A DNA stretch of 64,000 nt from Rebecca billardiae RCC1528 (Eukaryota > Haptophyta): the NCBI GenBank assembly GCA_965240325.2, contig OZ251222.1, positions 3,658,001 to 3,722,000 on the forward strand, read 5' to 3'. The notes beneath the pieces are model-generated. The model searched no databases. It saw nothing but the letters and a program-made list of their open reading frames with translations, and was not told the origin of the DNA. Position 1 is the first letter of the stretch. Every line of letters starts with the position of its first letter. This document shows, piece after piece, positions 33,563 to 44,451 of this stretch. A program made the translations under genes and the position numbers.

Positions 33563-36500
33563 ATGCGCTCGCGGGGCGCGCGGTGGACGATCCCAACCCC
33601 GCCCAGAGCGGCAGCGCCCTGGCGGCGTACACGCCATCGGCCGCATCTGTACGCCGGCACGTGCAAGCCGCTCCTCCTCGCGCTCGTGCTCGCGCCTGCC
33701 GCCTCCTGGGCGCGCCTCGCGCTCGACTCGGGCGAGGTGCTCGACGCGCCGCGCTACGGCTTCACGCGCGCGGACGCCGGACCTGTGAGCGCGCCGATCG
33801 TGCTGACCGAGGCGGACGATTGGCACGGCTGCCCGCCCGAGTTCGTGGGCGAGGGCGGTGCGTCCCGCCTCCGCGGTGCCCTCGTCGTCGCCGTCAACCC
33901 TCGCACGTTTGTGTGCAGCCCCGAACGTCACGCGCGCGCTGCCGCCGCGCTCGGCGCGGCCGGCTGGGTGTCGTTTGGCGAGCAGCACCTGGCGCTCGCA
34001 CCCGTACCGGGCTATATCGCTCGGCTCTGGCATGCCGGCGACGCGCGCGCCCTCGACGGGTTGCCCGGCGCGGACATCACCTCGAGCGCGGCCGCGCCGC
34101 TCGTCGCGTTGCTGCGTGCTGGAGGTGCGGCGCGCGGCACGCTCGTGCCCTCGAGCTCGGCGTACGATCGGCTGTTCACGCCGTGGTTGGTGGTGCTGTA
34201 CCGGATCGTGCTCGGCGCCGGCGTGGCTCTCTCGCTCGAGATGGTGCTGTCGCGCCTCCTCAGCTTCCTCCGCGCGGATGGGCGGCTGCGCGCGACGATC
34301 CCGCAGCTGATGCTCGGCCTGGACGCCCTTGCCACCGGACTGCGGCTCGCGCAGATCGCGCTGGACCCGCTGTTCCTCTGGCCGGGGTGGCTGCCGTACG
34401 CCGGGTCCGTGAGCCTGTGGGCCACGCCGATCAGCCTCTCCTCGCTCTCCACCTTCCTCTTCCTCGTGTACTTCTGCGAGGCGAGCGACGCGGCCGGGCT
34501 GGCGTCGCTCTCGATTGGCACGCGCTTCTACCGCCTGCTCGCGCTGCTGGTGCTCGCGCTCGTGGTGGGCATGGAGGCGGTGCTGATCTTCGAGCCCACC
34601 GCGTTTGGCGTGTTTCGGAGCGGCCAGCTGCGCATCCTGTGGTCCACCACGCTGCTGCCCATCCCGATCTGCGCGTTTGCGCTGTACGCGCACCGCCGCA
34701 CGCGCGCCAGCCTGCTGGCCGCGCTCGCGCCGCCGGCAGTGCTCCGCCGGCTGGTGGCCGTGATGCGCCGCGTGCTCGCGCTGGTGGTGCTCAGCGCGCT
34801 GCTCGGGCCGGCATGGCAGCCGTGCCTCTTCCGCCCGTGGCTGCGCCTCCTCCAGCCCGCGCCGCTCACCGTCCTCCACGCGCACCTCAGCGTGACCAGG
34901 CTGCGCGTCTTCTCGCCCGTGGGCGTCCGGCCCGCGCCGGGCCCGCTCGAGCGCGCGTGCGCGTGGCTGCTCGCGAGCGCGAGCGCGTGCGTGGCGCGCT
35001 CGTGCGCGGCTCCGGAGGGCGGCTCCACGCGGAAGAGCGTGGGCGACGACCTCGCTGGGCCGGCCGACGCCAACGTGCGCGCGGCGCGCCTTCCGCGCAG
35101 CTCGACGCCCCCGAGCACGAGCAGCAAGCAGCACGGCGCGCTCCGCGGACTCGAGCTGCTGCAGGAGGAGGGGCGGCGCACGCGCTCGCGGACGGTCGGG
35201 GCGTCGGCGCGCAGCTTCAACCTGAATGACGTGCACAGGCGTGGATCCGAGCGCAGCGGCGGGAGCTCGAACCGCTCGTCGCGCCGCAGCAGCGCCGCCT
35301 CGTCGATCAGCGCCATGTTGCGCCGCGCGAGGCGGTCGTCCATGCTGACGGCAGAGACGGCGGAGCGCGCGCCCAAGCCTCCAAGCGCGGCGCAGGCAAG
35401 TGCAAAGGTCTCGACCGCCTGGGCCGAGCCGGCCCCGCCGGCGAAGCGTGTGCTGGTTGAGGGCGTCACGGGTGGCAGCGCGAGCGGCGAATGCGCCGCG
35501 TCGTGTGTCATCCGCATCACACCCGCCGACGGTGCGGCGGCGGACGCGCAGCCGGGCGCCGTCGGCACCGGGCCGCAGGGCAGCGGTGGCAGCAACAGGT
35601 GGCTGCGCGCGCACGTGAGCGCGCCCGCCAAGAAGAGCCCACGCTCGTCTCTGCGCTCGCCGATTGCGAAGGCCGTGCTGGTGGCCACGCGCTTCAGGCA
35701 CGGCGTGCGCGTCCACCCACACCAAGCCGCCCCCGACCAGCCGCAGCCGGCCAAAAACACGGCCGGCCGCGCGTCTGCCGCACTCGGCTCGCCCTGTAGC
35801 TCGCCGACGTCTCGCAGCGCCGTCGGACCGGCGGGCGGCTACCCGCCGCACCTCGGCCTGGGCGTCTCCCTCGCCTTCCTGCGCGAGTTCGCCGCGGCGC
35901 ACGGCCTCTCTCCGTCGGACACGTCGTACCGCGCGGGCGAGATTGTGCGCGAGATCACCGCGGCCTCGCGGCTCTCTCTGTGCGAGCTCAAGCGGCTGCA
36001 GAGCACGGAGGGCGGCTGGCCGGCGGTGCGGCCGGCCACCCTCTTCGTGAGCCACGCGCAGGCGTGCTCCTTCGTGGACATGCTCGACGCGGTTGCGCTG
36101 CACATGGAGCTGCACTCGCTCGACCCGGCGCGCACGTACCTGTGGCTCGAGTGCGCGCCCGCCGCGCCGCCCGCCCGCCCGGCCCTGCCTGAAGCCCGCC
36201 GCCCGCTGCCCGGCCGAGCGCGCGTGCGTGCGGCCACACGCCCGCCCTCCTCGCACGCCCGCGCTGTGCGCGCCGCTGTGCGCGCGCGCCGCGCCGCCCT
36301 TGCCTCGCTGCGCTGACGCGCTTGCTTTCCCCTCGCCTCCCCGCGCCGCCCAGCCTGTGCTGCATCCGGCAGCACCGCGTGGACGCGGACGTGCTGCACA
36401 TCGGCGCCATCCTGCGGCACGTGGGCACGATGGTCACCGTCCTCGCGCCGTGGGACAGGCCCGTGGCCCTCACGCGCGTGTGGTGCGCGCGCGCGCGGGA

Positions 36501-37254
36501 GCGAGCGGCGGCCGCGCAGCCACGCCCCGCGCCTCCCCTCGCCTCACACGCCGTGCGCGCGCGCCCCTCTCGCAGGTGCCTGTACGAGGTGATGATGGCG
36601 AGCGCGCAGAGGAGCGGCCGGCCGCACGGCGCCGCAGAGGAGCAGCAGCAGCAGCAGCAGCCGCAGCAGCCGCCGGCCGCAGCCGCGGCGGAGGCCGGCT
36701 GGAGCGCGAGCGGCGGCGGCGCGGCCAGGCCGGTCGAGTTCTCCCTCGCACTCTCGCGCACGCAGCGCGAGCACTTCCTCCGCGCGCTCGACCGCGACCG
36801 CAAGCGCGTCCTCAGCGCGCTCACCTCGTTCGACGCGCGGCACGCCGAGGCGTCGCTCGCAGACGACCGCGCGCGCATCCTCGAGCTTATCGTCTCCAAG
36901 TTTGCGCCGAGCGGGCTGAGCGCGGCGCAGCTGCGCGCGCGCGGCGTCGAGCGCGACCCCGCGGACACGGAGGCCGCGCTCGACGCGTTCAACGCCACCG
37001 TGCGCGCCGCCATCCAGGCCGCGGTCTCGGGGCTCAGCTGGAGTGTCGTCACGCATGCCGCCGCAGGCGTGGCGGGCGGCACGCCTCCGAGCCCGAACAG
37101 TCTGCGGCACGCGCAGCGGCGCAGCGCGGCGGCCGCCCGCTCCGACGACTGGGCGGGGCGGCATGTTCGCGCTGGGCGACAAGGGCGGGTCGAGCGGCAG
37201 AGCAACGGGCTGAGCTCCTCGGCCGAGCTCCCGCCGAGCAGCCCCCTCCCGTAG
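33563..37254 (+). CDS. Multi-TM receptor-like protein with TIR-like cytosolic domain (3 exons)
   Basis: The exons are 33563-36150, 36354-36482 and 36576-37254 (1131 residues). Introns of 203 and 93 nt have GTGCGC donors and CAG acceptors; the joins create WLDLCCIRQH and LTRVWCLYEVM. A hydrophobic leader (LLLALVLAPAAS, ~39-50) precedes a ~150-residue ectodomain with a PA-domain-like feel (LRGALVVAVNPRTFVC, AAALGAAGWVSFGE). About six TM helices follow (~204-413), then a ~400-residue Ser/Arg-rich cytosolic linker. The C-terminal domain (from ~827) has LFVSHAQ, then WLDLCCIRQH, then GTMVTVLAPWDRP, LTRVWCLYE, the order of TIR-like signalling or NADase-fold domains common in algae. A helical tail follows (REHFLRALDRDRKRVLSALT). 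The start is uncertain: a splice-acceptor-like TTGCAG precedes it. Signalling is inferred. Confidence 0.8.
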
Positions 37255-37492
37255 CGCTGGGCAGGCCGTTGTTACCATATATTGTGGGTCACACTGCTCA
37301 CACTACGACTGTCAGACGGCCACCTGAGTCCTGACGGCTGACACTGTCATTTACGTACGATGATTTTCATATCATCATCATCATCCTACGAACGAAACGA
37401 AATCGCATGGCAGGGCCGCAGGGCACGACACATCGTTTCGCGTCCTCGCCAGGTGCGCACCGCTGACTCGCGAAGACGTTACGACACGTGGG

Positions 37493-40400
37493 ATGTCGCG
37501 AATGGCGGCCGAGCTCGCGGCGGGCGGCCGGCGGTGGGACGTCGTTCCTGTCGGCGCGCCGCCGTCCTCGCGGGTGATCACGTCGGCCGAGATCTACCGC
37601 GAAGCTTCCGCGTCGTCATCGCGCGCGCGATCGCCTCCGCGCTCAGCGCCCGCGTGGCCTGGCGCGCGCAGGCTGGCTCGTCCGCACACGGCGGCGGCGG
37701 CGCGCGCGACGACGCTCAGCAGTCCAGCCGTGGCTGCTCCCGCCGCCGGCGGCGAGGATGGCGTCGCGATGGCTCGTCGCCAAGCCTGTCTCCAGGCGCC
37801 CGTCTCAGTGCGCCCGTCGACCGCGCCGTCCGTGGGCCGCCCGACGGCGAGCGGCAGCGCGGGCGCGCGGCAGTCGATGAGCTGCGCGGCTGCGAGCGCG
37901 CGCACATCGCCCAGCCTCGCGCCGCGCGGCTCGGCGGCCGAGGCGGGCGCTCGCGCCGCCGTGCGGCCGGCGTCGGCAGTGCCCTCCGCCGGCGTGCGCG
38001 CGCTCGCGCACCGCCGGCTGCTCATGGTCACGCCGACCGCGGGCGACGCGTTCTTCGGCGCGGCGCTCGGCTGCGCCGTCGCGCCGCCGCCGCCCGGCCG
38101 AGGCTACCCACTGCGCTCGACGCTGCCGCGCTCGCTGCGCCTCGGGCCCGCGGCGGGCGGGGTGGAGGGCGCGGGTTTCGAGCAGCCGGGCAAGGCGGGC
38201 GAGGGCCCGGCATCGCGGCGGAGCAGCGGCTCACACGCCGCGTCGGAGTCGGAGCTCGAGCAGCCCAGCGCCGGCGGCGCTCCGGCGGACGCGGCCGTCG
38301 CGGCGCTGCTGCGAGATTCGGACGAGATCGCAAGATGGGCGGCGCCCGGCGGGCGGCGCGTCACGCGCTCGACGGCGGCCGAGGCGCGCGCGCTGGCGCA
38401 GGCGTCGCGGCTGCTGCCGGTGGTGCTCGACGCCAACCTCCCGGACCACGCCGCGCCCGTCGCCGCCGAGCGCGCCGCCCGCCACGGCGCACACGGCGGC
38501 GCCCCCTCCCAGCAGCCCTCCCAGTCCCTGGCCGACAGCTCGGCCGGCAGCGAGGCCACTGACGACACGCTGAGGCTCGAGCTCGCTGCCGCCGTGCACG
38601 CCGCTCGCGCCGCGGCGCGGGGCGCGGAGGGCGCGGGCGCGGAGGGCGGCTCGGCGGCGGGGCCGCGCTCAGCGTCGCCGCCGCCCCCGCTGGTCCGGAT
38701 CCCGAGTCCGGTACCCCTGGCGATGACGATGAGCGCGGCCGAGCCGGCGGCGGGCGGCTGCGCGCCCAACGCGCCCGCCGCCGCCGCCGCCGCCGCCGCC
38801 GCGCCCGCCGCCGCCTGCTCGGCCAGGGGCGAGTTGGGCGCGCGGTCAGAGGCGAGCGCGGTGGGTGCTGAGGCGCAGCACGTCGTGAGCGCCTTGTCTG
38901 CGCTCAGCGGCAGCGGGCTGCACAGGGCCTCCGTCACCTCCGTCGCGACGATGGACATGGCGGGCGGCATCAGTAGCGGTAGCGCGCTCGCACCGAGTGG
39001 CGCGGCCGCGGCCGCGCCCATGCCTCGCTCGGCCGAGCGGCGCGGCGCGGCGGGCGCGCGGGGCCGGCCGCGCCGACCGCGCTCGCCGCTCGCGCTGGCG
39101 CACCGCATGATCGCGGAGCGAGTCGCGCGGCCGCAGAGCGCGACGCCCCTCCTCGCCGCGCGCCGCGCCGCTCCGCTCCAGCCCCCGCCAAGCGTGGACG
39201 CGCGCGGCGCGCCGTCTGCGCTCGCGCACAGCCGCCAGGGCTCGGGGCGCGGCGCGGCGGCGGAGGGCGCGCGCGCGAGCGCCGCCGGCTCCGAGGCCGC
39301 GAGCGCGGCGAGCGCAGAGCACGAGGAGGCGGACGGCGAGGAGGGCGAGGCCCCCGACGTCGCGCCGCGCGCGGCCGAGCTCCTCGCCGCGTGGGCGCGC
39401 CTCGCGCAGGCTGCGCTCGAGCACGCGGCCACGGGCGCGCTCGCCGCCGCGTTTGCGGGCAGGCTGGGCAACGCGCGGCTGCACCTGCGAGCGTGCCCGC
39501 TGCTCGGCGGCTGCAGCGCAGAGGAGCTGGACCGGCTGATGCGCGCGACGCGTGTGCGGGCGGTGCAGCGCTACGCCGTGCTGTACCGCGAGGGCATGCC
39601 CGCCGCGGGCGCGCCGCTCATGCTCCTGGCCGCGGGCAGCGTGCGCCTCCGCTGCTTTGACGGCTCAGACTCGGTCGTGGCGGCGCCCACCGATGCGCAG
39701 CTCGGCGCGCGAAGAGGCGCGCACGCGTACTGCGGGCTGGAGGGCGCGGCGTCGGACGGGCGCACCGCGGGGCGGCGGCGGATGGACAGCGCCACGGCGG
39801 AGGAGCCGTGCGTTCTCCTCGTCGTCCCCGTCGCCGCGATGCCGTGGCACGCGCGCGAGGAGGCGCGCGCGCACGCCAACATGCGGCTGCTGCGCGCGTC
39901 CGCCGCGTCGCTGTCTGTGTTCCACAACCTGCGAGAGGAGGAGCTGCGCGCGCTGGCGGAGCTGCTGCGCTTCCGGGAGCTGCGCGCGGGCACGCTGATC
40001 GTGCGCCAGGGCGAGCCCGCCACGAGCTTCTTCTCGCTCGTCGCGGGCGCGGCACACGTGATCATCGACCGACGGCTGCAGCGCGGCACGCGACACACCG
40101 AGCTGCAGCTGCGGCGCTCGTCGGTGGGCGCGCGCGGGCCGCCCACGCTCACGGTCACGGCGGCGGTGGCGGGGGCGAGCGAGGTGGCGGGCGGGGCGGA
40201 GCGGCACGAGGCCGTGCCCGGCCGGCCGACGCTCGCGCGCGCCACCCGCCGCCTCTCGCGCGCGCGGCACATCTCGCGGCGGCGCGGCTCTGCGGAGCAC
40301 CAGGACGAGCGGCTGCTCGAGCTCACGCGGCCGGACGAGAGAGCGCAGCTGGGCACGACCGTCGCGTCGATCGGCACGCTGGACCACTACAAGCACATCG

Positions 40401-41219
40401 GCGAGCAGGGCTTCCTCTCGTGGCTCACCACGGGCCGGGTGGGCAACCTCGTGCGCTCGGCCAGCGTGATCACCACCGAGCCCAGCTGGTGCGCGCGCGC
40501 GCCCGCCCGCCCGCGCCCGCTCGCGCCCGCTCGCGCGCCGCGCCGACGCCCCTCCTCCGGCTGCCCTCCCCCTCCGCGTGCGGGGCCTGCCTACCTGCGC
40601 GTGCGCTGTGCGCTGCGGTGCGCTGTGCGCTGCGGTGCGCAGGGTGCTGGAGATGGAGGCGGAGCGGTTCGAGGAGCTCTTCAGGCTGGTGCCCTCGATC
40701 GCCGAGGAGTTCGCCATCGCGCAGAAGTACCACCAGGAGGTGAACGGTCTGAAGCGGCAGGCGGAGAAGCAGGTGGCCACGCGCATGCTGCTCAAGCGGC
40801 AGCAGCACCTGATCAGGGCGCGCAGGCAGCAGATCGAGGGCGCGAAGGAGGACCGCACGGCGCACGACGGCGCGCGGCTCGAGCGCGGGGAGGCGGAGGG
40901 CGCGTGGCGCGCGCGCGCGCGCCGCGAGATCGGGCTCGCGTCGCACCCGTCGCACGCCAGCGCCGCCTCGCGCGCAGTGCTCGCGCTACCCGCCGACGTC
41001 TATGGCGCCGATGACGACGGCGACGGCGACGGCGACGCTGCGCGCGGCGGCGGCGGCGGCGGCGGCGCTTCCACGCCGAGCAGCGAGGACGCGAGTGCTG
41101 ACGGGCTGGTGCTCGAGAAGACACCCGCCACCGCGAGGCGCGACTATGTGCACAAGGTGCTCACCTCCGCGCTCGTCGCGGCCGCAACGGAGCGGGAGCG
41201 CACCCTTGAGCTCGCGTGA
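37493..41219 (+). CDS. Protein with two cyclic-nucleotide-binding-like domains (2 exons)
   Basis: The exons are 37493-40488 and 40643-41219 (1190 residues). The 154-nt intron has a GTGCGC donor and GCGCAG acceptor; the join restores TTEPSWVLEMEAERFEELFR, the typical last strand and helix of a cNMP-binding domain. The first ~650 residues are disordered, Ala/Ser/Pro-rich. The first domain (~663-800) begins LRACPLLGGCSAEELDRLM, followed by VLYREGMPAAGAPLMLLAAG. The second (~808-1000) has FHNLREEELRALAELLRFRE, then LIVRQGEPATSFFSLVAGAA, a large Arg/Ser insertion, and HIGEQGFLSW where the Gly-Glu phosphate-cassette motif is expected. The canonical Arg-Ala pair is not clear, so ligand binding is uncertain. 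No channel or kinase domain is present. A coiled-coil follows (LLKRQQHLIRARRQQIEG). Confidence 0.82.
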
Positions 41220-41332
41220 GCGACTGAGCGCTCGGTACACACCCGTGGATGACTCTCCGAAGCATTTTAAAATCGCTGTGCCAGACGAAGCCTCGTCAAG
41301 ACTCAAGAGAAGCCAGTGAGTACCATAGGACG

Positions 41333-44044
41333 ATGGCGCGTCCACGGGGTCGCGGTGCGGCGGGCAGCCGCGACGGAGGCGGCGCTCGCTCGCTGAGGAC
41401 ATGGCTCGGAGTGCTCGGCGCGCTGGGCGTGATCTACTTTGTGACGCTCAGCCGCTTCGTCTCGCGCCCTTCTGCCGCGCCCGCCGACACCTCCGTGCCC
41501 GCTGGGAGCGACGCAAGCGTGGCGGCGCTCTCGCGCTTGCGCCGCTCGGTCGACCCGGCCGGCACGGGCCGCAGGCAGCCGCCGTCGCCTCCGCCCTCGC
41601 CCTCGCCCTCGCCCTCGCCCTCGCCCTCGCCCTCGCCCTCGCCCTCGCCCTCGCCGCCGGCGAGCACGTGCTGCGCGTCGCGCGACGAGGCGCTCGCGGC
41701 GGCCGTGCCGGCGGGCGCGCCCAAGTGGCTGATCGCCTCGTTCGCGAACTCGGCGTTCGAGGGGATGCTCCGCAACTACGTGGCGCACCTTCACGCCGCG
41801 CGCATCCCGCACGTCCTCGGCGCGATCGACGAGCGCGCCCTCGAGCTCGCGCGCGCCGCCCGCACGTGCGCCTACAGGCTCGAGATCGGAGGCGAGCTTG
41901 ACGGGCGCGCGACGCACTCGGGCGCGTCGTGGCGGCGGTTCGCGGTGCTGCGCACGGGCGAGATCGCGGCGATCGCGGCGCAGGGGTACGCCGTCGTCCA
42001 CTCGGACGTGGACGTGCTGTGGCTGCGCGACCCGCGCCCGTTCCTGCTCGCGCCGCCCGCGTGCGCCGCCGAAGCGCCCGGCGGCGGCGGCGGTGCCGAC
42101 GGCGCGGGCGCGGGCTCGTGCGGCGCGTGCCTCGCCGCGGCGACGCCGGCGCTCGACGCCGGCCCCGCGCGCGCCGCGTGCGCGGGCGCCGCCCTCGCCG
42201 ACGTCCTCGCCTCCTCCGACTCGCTCTCCCCGCGGCACAACGGCGCGCTCGGCCTCGCTGAGACGTGGGGCGGCGTGTACAACTCAGGGCTCGTGTTCTT
42301 CAAGGGGACGGCGGGGGGCGCGGCGGTGGCGAGGGGGTGGCACGCGCGGATACGCGACGGCGGCGGCGTGTACGCCGGGCTCTCGTCCGACCAGCAGGTG
42401 CTCAACCGCCTCGTGCGCGAGGGCGAGCCGCCGGGCGCTCTGCGAGGCGTCTGGGCGGCGCGCCGCCCGCCCGTCCGCGCCAACTGGACGGCGCCCGCCG
42501 TGCCGGGCGGCGGCGGCGGCGGCGGCGGCGGGTCGTGGATGATGGGCGCGCTGCCGCTCGCGCTCTTCGCCAACGGGCACGGCCACTTCGTCCGGCGGCA
42601 GGGCGTGCCGCCCGGCGGCGGCACGGGCGCGTGGGCCCCGTTTGCGGTGCACGCCACGTACACGTACGACGGCAGCACCGCGGCTGCCAAGGAGCAGCGC
42701 TTCAGAGACGCGGGGCTGTGGGGCGTGGGGGAGGGGAGGGCGGCGGGGCGGTTCCTCGTGGCGGCGGCGCCGGCGGTGCGCGCGCCCGGCGCGCCCCTCG
42801 AGCTCGGCCTCGGCGCGCACCTCGACGCGCTGCGCGTGCAGCTGCGCGCGCTGCGCGACAGCCTCGCGCTCGCGAGTGCGCTCAACCGCACGCTTGTGCT
42901 GCCACGCTTCAGCTGCTTCATCGACCGCGTGTGGGGCGGGCACGACAACATCTTCAAGTTCGACGGGCTGTACCCGGGCGCGCACTTCGACGGCAACTAC
43001 CTGCCGTACGAGTGCCCCGTCGACCACGTCCTCCAGCTCTCCGCGTGGCGCGCCGCGCGCCAGCCGTACCGCGACGCGCGCTTTGGCGACGCGGGCGGCG
43101 CGCTCGCGCACGCGCCGGCCGTGGACGTGCTGCTGCGGGGCGGGGAGGCGCAGGGCGGCGACGAGGCGGGCGGCGCGGCGGCGGGCGCGGGCGGCGGCGC
43201 CACCGTCGTCGAGCTGCGCGCGCACTCGCTCGCGGACGGTGCGCACGCGCGCGCGGTGCTCGGGCGCGAGGGCAGCGCGGCCGCGGCCGCCACGCTGCTG
43301 CGGCTGCGGCTGGCAGGGCCGCCTGGGAGCGGCGCGCTGTGCTCGCTCGGCGCGGAGAGCGCCGCCTTCGACGAGGCGTTCGGCGCGCTGATCGACGCGA
43401 TCGAGCCGTGGTGCTCCGAGTGCCACGGCCACGTGCACGCGCTCGAGATGCCGCGCGCCGAGCTGGAGAAGGCCGTGCGAGAGCACCTCAGCGCCACCGC
43501 GGCCGTGCGCGCGCAGGAGCTGGACGAGGCCGCGGCGCGCGCGCTCGGCGCGAGCGGCGGCGAGACGATCGACTCGCTGCCGCGCCCGCTGCGCCCGATG
43601 GGCGGCGGCGTGCCGAGGCGCATCGCGCCGAGCGAGTCGCTGCTCCTGCAGCGCGTGCCGCGCCGCGACGACTTCGTCCTCCGGCCGCACGGCGCGCACG
43701 CAGCCGAGCGGCCCACCAGCGTGCGCGTGAGCGTGCCCGCCATGGCGCGCGCGGACGTGGCGGGCGTGATGGCGCCGTCCGTCGTGCTCGACCGATTCCC
43801 GCTCGCGCTGTGGGAGGCGCTCACGCGGCAGGGCGGCACGCGGGTGAAGCGGCGGTACGCCACGTGCGCCGACTACATCCCGCCCGACGTGCTCGCGCTC
43901 GGCGGCGTGCGCTCGATCCCCAGCCGGGACGAGGGGCAGGGCACGCAGTTCTGCGTGCCGTTTGGAGCGCTGCTGCCGCCGCCGCTCGCACAGCAGAGCG
44001 CGGAGGCTTGCGCCAGCGGCGGCTCGGCGCCGGCGGCAGCATAA
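41333..44044 (+). CDS. GT77-like type II Golgi glycosyltransferase (arabinosyltransferase-like)
   Basis: 903 residues from the ATG at 41333 (context ACGATGG). An upstream in-frame ATG at 41249 would add 28 residues before the membrane anchor. A short basic cytosolic tail is followed by a signal anchor (~22-40, WLGVLGALGVIYFVTL) and a Ser-Pro stem encoded by a hexanucleotide repeat. The catalytic region has WLIASFANSAFEGMLRNYV and a nucleotide-sugar-binding HSDVDVLWLRDPRPF (~223), the DxD-type motif of GT77 nucleotide-diphospho-sugar transferases such as plant RRA/XEG113. VYNSGLVFFKGT follows. A second region (ALNRTLVLPRFSC, LPYECPVDHVLQL) resembles the C-terminal extension of XEG113-type arabinosyltransferases. 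Glycosylation of hydroxyproline-rich glycoproteins is a reasonable inference and would suit the wall-type protein at 61-64 kb. Confidence 0.85.
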   Translation: MARPRGRGAAGSRDGGGARSLRTWLGVLGALGVIYFVTLSRFVSRPSAAPADTSVPAGSDASVAALSRLRRSVDPAGTGRRQPPSPPPSPSPSPSPSPSPSPSPSPSPPASTCCASRDEALAAAVPAGAPKWLIASFANSAFEGMLRNYVAHLHAARIPHVLGAIDERALELARAARTCAYRLEIGGELDGRATHSGASWRRFAVLRTGEIAAIAAQGYAVVHSDVDVLWLRDPRPFLLAPPACAAEAPGGGGGADGAGAGSCGACLAAATPALDAGPARAACAGAALADVLASSDSLSPRHNGALGLAETWGGVYNSGLVFFKGTAGGAAVARGWHARIRDGGGVYAGLSSDQQVLNRLVREGEPPGALRGVWAARRPPVRANWTAPAVPGGGGGGGGGSWMMGALPLALFANGHGHFVRRQGVPPGGGTGAWAPFAVHATYTYDGSTAAAKEQRFRDAGLWGVGEGRAAGRFLVAAAPAVRAPGAPLELGLGAHLDALRVQLRALRDSLALASALNRTLVLPRFSCFIDRVWGGHDNIFKFDGLYPGAHFDGNYLPYECPVDHVLQLSAWRAARQPYRDARFGDAGGALAHAPAVDVLLRGGEAQGGDEAGGAAAGAGGGATVVELRAHSLADGAHARAVLGREGSAAAAATLLRLRLAGPPGSGALCSLGAESAAFDEAFGALIDAIEPWCSECHGHVHALEMPRAELEKAVREHLSATAAVRAQELDEAAARALGASGGETIDSLPRPLRPMGGGVPRRIAPSESLLLQRVPRRDDFVLRPHGAHAAERPTSVRVSVPAMARADVAGVMAPSVVLDRFPLALWEALTRQGGTRVKRRYATCADYIPPDVLALGGVRSIPSRDEGQGTQFCVPFGALLPPPLAQQSAEACASGGSAPAAA
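41594..41654 (+). repeat. Coding hexanucleotide repeat (CCCTCG)n
   Basis: About ten perfect copies of CCCTCG/TCGCCC inside the glycosyltransferase gene encode a (Pro-Ser)n stem. The unit is a multiple of three, so copy-number change keeps the frame. Confidence 0.95.
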
Positions 44045-44451
44045 CAGCAGTGTACTCACTCAGTGTAGCTACATCAGTCGTATATTCGTCATGATTCATC
44101 GTCCGCCGCCGATCGACCAGACGACAATAATAATCACGCACTTTAATATTGCTGCTGCCCGTTATATACGGTTATACCAAGTTACCAACTGTTACTAGTG
44201 TTATACTGAAGTCTGAACTGAGTCAACTCTGTCAATGCTTGTCAGGGGTCCTGCGCATCATCATGATGCATGTCAGACTCCCTCACCGCGGAGTCACCCT
44301 GCGACGCCGCCATCACCGCTCACTCCGTTGCCATCAGCAGCATGGCGGGCGATCTGGAGATCTCCGCGATCTGGTGCTGCCAGCGATGATGACATCTGGC
44401 GGCACATCTCGTGATCGTCGTCGGACGGCTTCCGGCTTGCCAAGTGAACGA
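44045..44451. other. Short convergent intergenic gap
   Basis: 407 bp, AT-richer than the flanking genes, with no gene-like frame. It holds the 3' ends of the glycosyltransferase (+) and aspartic protease (-). Confidence 0.6.

Noticed and set aside
33106-33666. 186-codon minus-strand frame upstream of the receptor gene
   Set aside because: It has no family resemblance, overlaps the receptor's 5' region, and its composition is like translated intergenic DNA.
33530-36256. 908-codon minus-strand open frame
   Set aside because: It is antisense to the TIR-like receptor gene, of low-complexity Arg/Ala composition, and lacks motifs.
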